NCBI GenBank assembly: GCA_002495535.1
Contig: DAFX01000086.1
Location: 1 to 5,475, forward strand
DNA: 5,475 nucleotides
Source: Euryarchaeota archaeon UBA433
GTDB taxonomy: Archaea; Thermoplasmatota; Poseidoniia; Poseidoniales; Poseidoniaceae
Direction of reading: 5' to 3'
Of this stretch, positions 1 through 3,481 are shown one piece after another. The position numbers and the translations under genes are program-made. The notes under the pieces were generated by a model that was not told the DNA's origin, searched no databases, and saw nothing but the letters and a program-made list of their open reading frames with translations. The first letter of the stretch is position 1; each line of letters starts with the position of its first letter.

Positions 1-25
1 CAATTGGAATTCACTTTGAAATCGG

Positions 26-38
26 GAAAGAGTATATA
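26..38 (+). promoter_or_regulatory. Probable archaeal BRE/TATA promoter of the PRC-barrel gene
   Basis: A purine-rich GAAAG (26-30) is followed by TATATA (33-38), the arrangement of a TFB-recognition element and a TATA box. Transcription would be expected to start about 25 bp downstream, near 58-64, leaving a leader of roughly 25-30 nt before the ATG at 88. The match is by eye and the start site is inferred. Confidence 0.5.
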
Positions 39-87
39 GCCCTTCAAGGAAAGCAGGGGATAAGTCGGGTACACCCCGGCGCAAGAG

Positions 88-687
88 ATGGGAAAAATGC
101 CGAACGACAAATACGACATCCAGGAGCTACTCCAAAGGGATGTATACGTGAACGATAAGAAAGTAGGAACGATTGTGGGTGAACGACACCACCCAAACGA
201 AGCACGGGTGCGATCTATGCGCATTCAGGTTGATGCTGGCGTCGCTGATGAATTCATGCGTAAGCCTGCTGAACTAGCACCGCTGCCAAAAGAACTGGTC
301 CACAGCATCCGGACCGACGGCACAGTGAAGCTTTCGAAATCAATGCGAGAATTACAACGCCGATGGAGAGACACAGTACGAATCGATGAAAAGCTGTACG
401 CACCAGATGAAATGCTCGACCGAGCAGTCCTTGACAACCAAGGCCAAGAAATCGGCGTGATCACAGACCTGTTCAAGGTTAAGCGCACCTACAAAGGCGT
501 CATCGTCAAAACACGAATTAGCATCCAAAAGGAATTCGGCGTCGAAGCAGAACTTCGCTTGCCGATCACAGCCTTCTCCAGAACACGAGAACGCCTGGAC
601 GAAGTTGTTCTTTCACGAACTTTCGAGAAGGTGTTGGCTTTGCCTTCGTACATCTCTATCAACGAGATGACCGACGAAACCGAGTGA
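88..687 (+). CDS. Tandem PRC-barrel-like domain protein, function unknown
   Basis: A 199-residue soluble protein with no signal peptide or membrane segment. Two halves each resemble a PRC-barrel: residues about 11-90 (DVYVNDKKVGTIV, then a long linker) and about 101-183 (LYAPDEMLDRAVLDNQGQEI, then GVITDLFKV). The second is the clearer match, with the usual beta-hairpin around a 'G-x-x-I-G-x-I' turn. PRC-barrels occur in the rRNA maturation factor RimM, in photosynthetic reaction centre H subunit and in archaeal cell-division proteins of the CdpB type, so the fold alone does not give a function. The start is uncertain: ATG at 88 and ATG at 97 are both possible and neither has a strong Shine-Dalgarno. 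The protein is rich in Arg and Glu, with an acidic C-terminus (MTDETE). It has its own TATA box and lies upstream of a tRNA gene, so it is probably monocistronic. Confidence 0.75.
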   Translation: MGKMPNDKYDIQELLQRDVYVNDKKVGTIVGERHHPNEARVRSMRIQVDAGVADEFMRKPAELAPLPKELVHSIRTDGTVKLSKSMRELQRRWRDTVRIDEKLYAPDEMLDRAVLDNQGQEIGVITDLFKVKRTYKGVIVKTRISIQKEFGVEAELRLPITAFSRTRERLDEVVLSRTFEKVLALPSYISINEMTDETE

Positions 688-717
688 AACAAAGCGCGTA
701 TCATTCGTCATCTGCTG

Positions 718-739
718 CTCCGTCAATCTTATGACGGGG
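718..739. repeat. Inverted repeat upstream of tRNA-Ile
   Basis: CCGTCA (720-725) and TGACGG (732-737) are perfect complements around a 6-nt centre. A T-G and a C-G pair extend the stem to 718/739. The centre overlaps a TATA-like CTTATG (728-733), about 33 bp before the tRNA 5' end, which is where a tRNA promoter TATA box would sit. It could be an operator, a promoter feature or an mRNA 3' hairpin of the upstream gene. No T-run follows, so it does not look like an intrinsic terminator. Confidence 0.45.
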
Positions 740-763
740 AGGTGAGTCGGCGGGTTTACAGTT

Positions 764-837
764 GCGCGGGTAGCTTAGTCGGTTGGAGCACCCGGCTGAT
801 AACCGGGAGGTCGCAGGTTCAAGTCCTGCCTCGCGCA
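764..837 (+). tRNA. tRNA-Ile (anticodon GAU)
   Basis: A complete cloverleaf can be drawn. The acceptor stem pairs 764-770 (GCGCGGG) with 830-836 (CTCGCGC), including one G-U pair, with discriminator A837. The D arm is 773-776/786-789 (one G-U pair) with a GG-containing loop. The anticodon stem is CCCGG (791-795)/CCGGG (803-807) with loop CTGATAA, and anticodon GAT at 798-800. The variable loop has 5 nt. The T arm is GCAGG (813-817)/CCTGC (825-829) around loop TTCAAGT. There is no intron. CCA is not encoded (the gene is followed by CTT), so it must be added by the CCA-adding enzyme. This tRNA reads AUC and AUU codons. Confidence 0.97.
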
Positions 838-981
838 CTTTACCAACGCCATCAGGGAACATCCATTGACCAGTGGCCCTTTTGGAGTTCAAAGTGAACC
901 TGACGCGGTTGAAAATCTTCAGCCTCCACCTCCAGCAAAGAACATGAAGGGCCGTCGCTGCCACTCACATTGAGGGAGCAC
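838..981. other. Intergenic spacer between tRNA-Ile and prs
   Basis: This spacer holds no credible gene. A short CTTT at 838-841 and a T4 at 880-883 could help end the tRNA transcript. A small inverted repeat GTTCA-AAG-TGAAC lies at 887-899. I see no convincing TATA box for prs, so its promoter is unidentified; readthrough from the tRNA unit is possible. Confidence 0.5.
972..976 (+). promoter_or_regulatory. Shine-Dalgarno fixing the prs start at 982
   Basis: GAGGG at 972-976 lies 5 nt before the ATG at 982, good spacing for a ribosome binding site. An in-frame TTG at 970 would place the start inside this site, so the ATG at 982 is the better start. Confidence 0.6.
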
Positions 982-1926
982 ATGGTCGTCCTGTCTGGAA
1001 GCAATGCTCGCCTGCTGGCGACTCAACTCGCTGAATCTCTTGGATGGGAACACCATTCGCTTGAAACTCGGCGCTTCCCAGATTCCGAGGGCTATATCCG
1101 GATCCCGACCGAAGTCATTGAAGCCGTTCGAAGGGAGCCCGTGGTGCTCGTCTCCAATACATTCCCTGACTCAGGCATTGTCGAAACATTGCTGATGCTC
1201 GAAGCCATCAATGATGTGCGCAAGGGTAATTTAGAGAATTTGAGGGAAATTGGCCCTCAGAAATTGGAAGATGTAGGCCCCGGAACCCTCCTTGCCATAC
1301 CATATTTCGGATATTCTCGACAGGATAAACGCTTCAAACCGGGCGAGGCAATATCTGCACGTGCCATTGGACACCTCTTAGCGTCCCGTTGTGATGGGAT
1401 CATCGTCTTTGATTTGCACGCTCCTAAGGTTTTGCAGGATCTACCCGTCCCCGTAGCATTCACTTCGGCAATGCCAGAGCTGGCCAAACATTTGCAGGAA
1501 ACTGTCAATCCTGATTTTATTCTCTCCCCTGACAAAGGAGCGATCGAACGCGCCTCTGCTGTTGCTGAAGCCATTGATTGCGAATTTTCCTACCTTGAGA
1601 AAACGAGAATTGACGCCCACACGATTGTTCACAAAGCAAAAGATTTGGACGTCGACGGGAAAATTGTCGCTATCGTCGACGATATGATCGCTACTGGAGG
1701 TACGATTTGCCGTGCGGCTGAAGCGCTAAGAAGCCAGGGTGCACTCGAAGTGCACGCTGCATGCTCTCACGGATTGTTCACCGGGGGGGCGATTGCTCGG
1801 CTTATTCGCTATGTGGACGGAGTGCACGCGACTGGTTCGCTACCAAACCCTCGGGACGTCATCTCCGGAGGCCCGGCACTTGCTCGTGGCGTCGATGAAT
1901 TATTTACGACCCTTGAATGGAAGTGA
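982..1926 (+). CDS. prs: Ribose-phosphate pyrophosphokinase (PRPP synthetase)
   Basis: Makes 5-phosphoribosyl 1-pyrophosphate from ribose 5-phosphate and ATP in the cytosol, feeding purine, pyrimidine, histidine, tryptophan and NAD synthesis. From ATG 982 the protein has 314 residues, within the usual size range. Visible motifs are the N-terminal VVLSGSNARLLA, RRFPDSEGYIRIP (30-42), the catalytic flexible-loop start SRQDKRFKPGEA (112-123), FDLHA (143-147, metal/ATP-binding His146), SPDKGAIERA (182-191), LEKTR (205-209, catalytic-loop Lys-Thr-Arg) and the PRPP-binding loop VDDMIATGGT (232-241). Compared with my recollection of the Methanocaldococcus enzyme there is an insertion of about 20 residues (about 81-102) just before the SRQDKRF segment. 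The frame stays open across a G7 run near 1783-1789. Translation probably begins at 982, behind GAGGG. It appears separate from the downstream ribosomal cluster, which has its own promoter. Confidence 0.95.
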   Translation: MVVLSGSNARLLATQLAESLGWEHHSLETRRFPDSEGYIRIPTEVIEAVRREPVVLVSNTFPDSGIVETLLMLEAINDVRKGNLENLREIGPQKLEDVGPGTLLAIPYFGYSRQDKRFKPGEAISARAIGHLLASRCDGIIVFDLHAPKVLQDLPVPVAFTSAMPELAKHLQETVNPDFILSPDKGAIERASAVAEAIDCEFSYLEKTRIDAHTIVHKAKDLDVDGKIVAIVDDMIATGGTICRAAEALRSQGALEVHAACSHGLFTGGAIARLIRYVDGVHATGSLPNPRDVISGGPALARGVDELFTTLEWK

Positions 1927-1935
1927 CTTGTCCGC

Positions 1936-1966
1936 AGTGGCCTTTTTACAACCGCAAAAAACCACT
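1936..1966 (+). terminator. Putative terminator hairpin/oligo-T after prs
   Basis: AGTGG (1936-1940) pairs with CCACT (1962-1966), and TTTTT (1943-1947) with the A run 1956-1961, giving an interrupted stem of about 10 pairs with an 8-nt loop. It starts 10 nt after the prs stop. Archaeal intrinsic termination depends mainly on oligo-T in the non-template strand, and the T5 fits weakly. A further near-palindrome CACTT-A-AAGTG follows at 1963-1973. Confidence 0.4.
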
Positions 1967-2015
1967 TAAAGTGATTCAATTTAACAAAAGAAGCGTGGCA
2001 GTTCCTTCCGTCGTG

Positions 2016-2022
2016 TTTATAT
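2016..2022 (+). promoter_or_regulatory. TATA box of the L7Ae-S28e-L24e operon
   Basis: TTTATAT (2016-2022) is close to the archaeal TATA consensus and is the best promoter in the window. A start site is expected near 2042-2047, giving a leader of about 30 nt before the ATG at 2074. It would drive L7Ae, S28e and L24e, and perhaps the genes beyond. Confidence 0.65.
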
Positions 2023-2073
2023 CCGCGAGGTTCTGCGCATGGATTGCCTTAACATGAGGAAGAAGTGAATCCA

Positions 2074-2445
2074 ATGAGTGTACACGTGCGATTTGAAACC
2101 CCCGAAGCTGTATCTGACAAGATCTATGACATGCTGCAAGCCAACAACAACGGCCGCCTCAAGAAGGGCAGCAACGAAGTGACCAAGACCGCTGAGCGCG
2201 GTACTGCTCAATTCATCGTTCTCGCTGTCGATGTCAACCCCCCTGAACTCCTCGCTCACATTCCTTTGATTTGTGAAGAGAAAGGCATCCCATACGGATA
2301 CGTCCCATCTCAAGAATACCTCGCTAAGGAAGCTGGCCTTCCAGACGGTGTCAAGACCGCATCCATTGCAGTCATGGAAATCACCAAAGGCGCACAAGAA
2401 AAGTTCACTGAAGTCGTTGACATGATCAACGAACTCAAGGCTTGA
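2074..2445 (+). CDS. rpl7ae: Ribosomal protein L7Ae (eL8), K-turn RNA-binding protein
   Basis: In archaea L7Ae is a 50S ribosomal protein and also binds kink-turns in box C/D and H/ACA guide RNPs and in RNase P. The 123-residue product matches the family in length. It has the RNA-binding segment KKGSNEVTKTAERG (30-43), with the G-x-N-E-x-T-K signature, followed by the conserved stretch DVNPPELLAHIPLICEEKGI (53-72) and PYGYVPS (73-79). The family usually has an acidic residue where this protein has Val52 (LAVDVN instead of the AEDVD type). ATG 2074 is preferred because MSVHVRFETP aligns with normal L7Ae N-termini and AAGTGA (2063-2068) sits 5 nt upstream. GTG 2065, 5 nt after GAGG (2056-2059), would add three residues. 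First gene of a tight operon; S28e begins 24 nt after its stop. Confidence 0.96.
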   Translation: MSVHVRFETPEAVSDKIYDMLQANNNGRLKKGSNEVTKTAERGTAQFIVLAVDVNPPELLAHIPLICEEKGIPYGYVPSQEYLAKEAGLPDGVKTASIAVMEITKGAQEKFTEVVDMINELKA

Positions 2446-2469
2446 ACCTGAAGTTTGGAGGCGAAAAAC

Positions 2470-2694
2470 ATGAGCGAAGAACTCAACGGATGGCCTGCTG
2501 AAGTCGTCGAAATCGTCGGCCGCACCGGAATGACCGGTGAAGCAACTCAAGTCAAAGTCCGTGTAAACGATGCACCTAATCCACGAGACGTTGGGCGAAT
2601 TATCTCCCGTAACGTGCTCGGCCCAATTCGTGTCGGCGACATTTTGATGCTCAAGGACACCGGTCGTGAAGCCCGTAAGCTCAACTCGAGGTGA
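2470..2694 (+). CDS. rps28e: Ribosomal protein S28e (eS28)
   Basis: A small-subunit ribosomal protein with an OB-like beta-barrel that sits near the mRNA exit region of the 30S subunit. The protein has 74 residues, typical of the family. Recognisable parts are PAEVVEIVGRTGMTGEATQV (9-28), the KVRV strand (29-32), RVGDILML (54-61) and the C-terminal signature region around DTGREARKL (63-71), which corresponds to the ESEREARRL-type motif of the family. An upstream in-frame TTG (2455) overlaps the GGAGG Shine-Dalgarno at 2457-2461, so the ATG at 2470 (8 nt after it) is the start. It lies between L7Ae and L24e, a common euryarchaeal order, and its stop codon is part of the ribosome binding site for L24e. 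Confidence 0.96.
   Translation: MSEELNGWPAEVVEIVGRTGMTGEATQVKVRVNDAPNPRDVGRIISRNVLGPIRVGDILMLKDTGREARKLNSR
2688..2694 (+). promoter_or_regulatory. Ribosome binding site of L24e overlapping the S28e stop
   Basis: GAGGTGA (2688-2694) is an excellent match to the archaeal 16S 3' end and lies 5 nt before the L24e ATG at 2700. Its last three bases are the S28e TGA stop, so a ribosome ending S28e occupies the L24e start signal, implying coupled translation. Confidence 0.75.
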
Positions 2695-2699
2695 AGTGA

Positions 2700-2888
2700 A
2701 TGCCAGAACGTAGAATCTGTACTTTTTCCGGTGAAGAAATCGAACCTGGCACGGGCATGATGTTCGTGCGCCGTGACGGAAGCGTCATGTGGTTCAAGAA
2801 CTCCAAGGCTCGCAAGAACATGATCAAACTCAAGCGAAACTCACGTCGTGTCAAGTGGACACGACATTTCGTGAAGGGCGACGCTTGA
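2700..2888 (+). CDS. rpl24e: Ribosomal protein L24e (eL24) with a degenerate zinc ribbon
   Basis: A large-subunit protein located near L3 and L14. The product has 62 residues, normal for archaeal L24e. The family signature is clear: CTFSGEEIEPGTGMMFVRRD (7-26), then KNMIKLKRNSRRVKWTRHF (39-57). Typical archaeal members hold zinc with four cysteines (CxxC ... CxxxC). Here only Cys7 remains; the other positions are Ser10, Lys33 and Ala37, so zinc binding by this site is unlikely. The codons are unambiguous and the rest of the protein is well conserved, so this looks like genuine evolution, not decay. Eukaryotic eL24 has a similar CSFSG-type N-terminus. Co-translated with S28e; Ndk follows after a 114-nt gap. 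Confidence 0.94.
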   Translation: MPERRICTFSGEEIEPGTGMMFVRRDGSVMWFKNSKARKNMIKLKRNSRRVKWTRHFVKGDA

Positions 2889-2900
2889 AGCGCTTCTTTT
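2887..2900 (+). terminator. Weak terminator candidate: palindrome plus T-rich run
   Basis: The perfect 10-bp palindrome GAAGCGCTTC (2887-2896) overlaps the L24e stop and runs directly into TTTT (2897-2900). A T-rich stretch right after a stop codon is a plausible archaeal termination or pausing signal, but a 10-bp palindrome without a loop is a poor RNA hairpin. It may only attenuate transcription into ndk. Confidence 0.25.
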
Positions 2901-2916
2901 CGACGTCGTGCAAGCT

Positions 2917-2932
2917 TTCCGTGAAAACGGAA
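2917..2932 (+). other. GNRA-type hairpin in the L24e-ndk spacer
   Basis: TTCCGT (2917-2922) and ACGGAA (2927-2932) form a perfect 6-bp stem closed by GAAA, a stable GNRA-type tetraloop. It lies in the 114-nt untranslated spacer between rpl24e and ndk. It may be a processing, stability or regulatory element, or chance. Confidence 0.4.
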
Positions 2933-2964
2933 TCAATTCAACAACCCATTGTGGCCGTATGGCT

Positions 2965-2970
2965 CATAAA
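2965..2970 (+). promoter_or_regulatory. Possible weak TATA element for ndk
   Basis: CATAAA (2965-2970) lies 33-38 bp before the ndk ATG, where a TATA box would give a very short leader that still contains the GGTGA site. The match is weak; the 114-nt spacer is the main reason to suspect an internal promoter here. Confidence 0.25.
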
Positions 2971-2992
2971 GGGGGGTCCAGTCGGACGGTTT

Positions 2993-2997
2993 GGTGA
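2993..2997 (+). promoter_or_regulatory. Shine-Dalgarno fixing the ndk start at 3003
   Basis: GGTGA (2993-2997) is 5 nt before the ATG at 3003, the same spacing as for L24e. In-frame TTG 2991 and GTG 2994 overlap this site, so ATG 3003 is chosen. Confidence 0.7.
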
Positions 2998-3002
2998 ACA
3001 CC

Positions 3003-3449
3003 ATGGAAACAACCTATGTTATGATCAAGCCTGACGGCGTACAACGAGGACTTATCGCAGAAATTCTAGGCCGCTTTGAACGAAAGGGACTCAAACTTGT
3101 CGGATTGAAATCCGTTGTTCCAAGCCAAGAAACCGCTGAAGCACACTATGAAGTTCACAAGGAACGCCCATTCTACCCTGGCCTCATCAAGTTCGTAACT
3201 TCAGGACCTGTGGTCTGCATGGCATGGTCCGGTAAAGACGCCATTGCCGTTGCTCGAACCCTCATCGGCGCAACCAACGGTCGCGAAGCAAACCCGGGAA
3301 CCATTCGAGGCGACTTTGGAATGGACATGGGCTTCAACATGATTCACGGATCGGACGCACCTGAAACTGCTGCTTTCGAACTTGGACTCTGGTTCCCAGA
3401 GGGCCTCATGGAATGGGACCAAACGATCACCGCTTGGGTCTACGAGTGA
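3003..3449 (+). CDS. ndk: Nucleoside diphosphate kinase
   Basis: Transfers the gamma-phosphate of ATP to other nucleoside diphosphates through a phosphohistidine intermediate, supplying GTP, CTP, UTP and dNTPs. The 148-residue length is typical of the family. Visible motifs are TYVMIKPDGVQRGL (4-17, with nucleotide-binding Lys9), HKERPFYPGLIKF (52-64), the VARTLIGATN segment (83-92), GTIRGDFG (99-106) and the active-site NMIHGSD (112-118) with catalytic His115. The C-terminus FPEGLMEWDQTITAWVYE (131-148) is complete. All expected catalytic residues seem present. It lies between rpl24e and the aIF5B gene, a conserved euryarchaeal linkage that places a GTP-producing enzyme next to a translational GTPase. 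Only 32 nt separate it from the next start, so those two are probably co-transcribed. Confidence 0.97.
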   Translation: METTYVMIKPDGVQRGLIAEILGRFERKGLKLVGLKSVVPSQETAEAHYEVHKERPFYPGLIKFVTSGPVVCMAWSGKDAIAVARTLIGATNGREANPGTIRGDFGMDMGFNMIHGSDAPETAAFELGLWFPEGLMEWDQTITAWVYE

Positions 3450-3470
3450 GTGCCAGCCCGATAGGGGTTT

Positions 3471-3477
3471 GAGGTGA
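3471..3477 (+). promoter_or_regulatory. Ribosome binding site of aIF5B
   Basis: GAGGTGA (3471-3477) sits 4 nt before the ATG at 3482. The other nearby ATG (3477-3479) overlaps the site and is out of frame, so 3482 is the start. Confidence 0.7.
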
Positions 3478-3481
3478 TGAC

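Noticed and set aside
64..80. GTCGGG/CCCGGC hairpin in the PRC-barrel gene leader
   Set aside because: The stem is 6 pairs with a wobble and a 5-nt loop; too short to claim as a riboswitch or regulator without conservation data.
701..964. Minus-strand 87-residue reading frame across the tRNA
   Set aside because: It contains GLEPATSRLSAGCSNRLSYP, a well-known spurious peptide from translating the antisense of a tRNA gene. It is not a real protein.
1783..1789. G7 run in prs as a frameshift or slippage site
   Set aside because: The prs frame remains open and family-like on both sides (ACSHGLFTGGAIARL), so nothing indicates a frameshift.
2017..2550. Minus-strand 177-residue reading frame opposite L7Ae
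   Set aside because: It is antisense to the conserved L7Ae and S28e genes, shows no recognisable domain, and is explained by the codon bias of the sense strand.
2789..3034. 81-residue plus-strand frame bridging L24e and ndk
   Set aside because: It overlaps both conserved genes in another frame, resembles no known family and has no ribosome binding site; considered a shadow.
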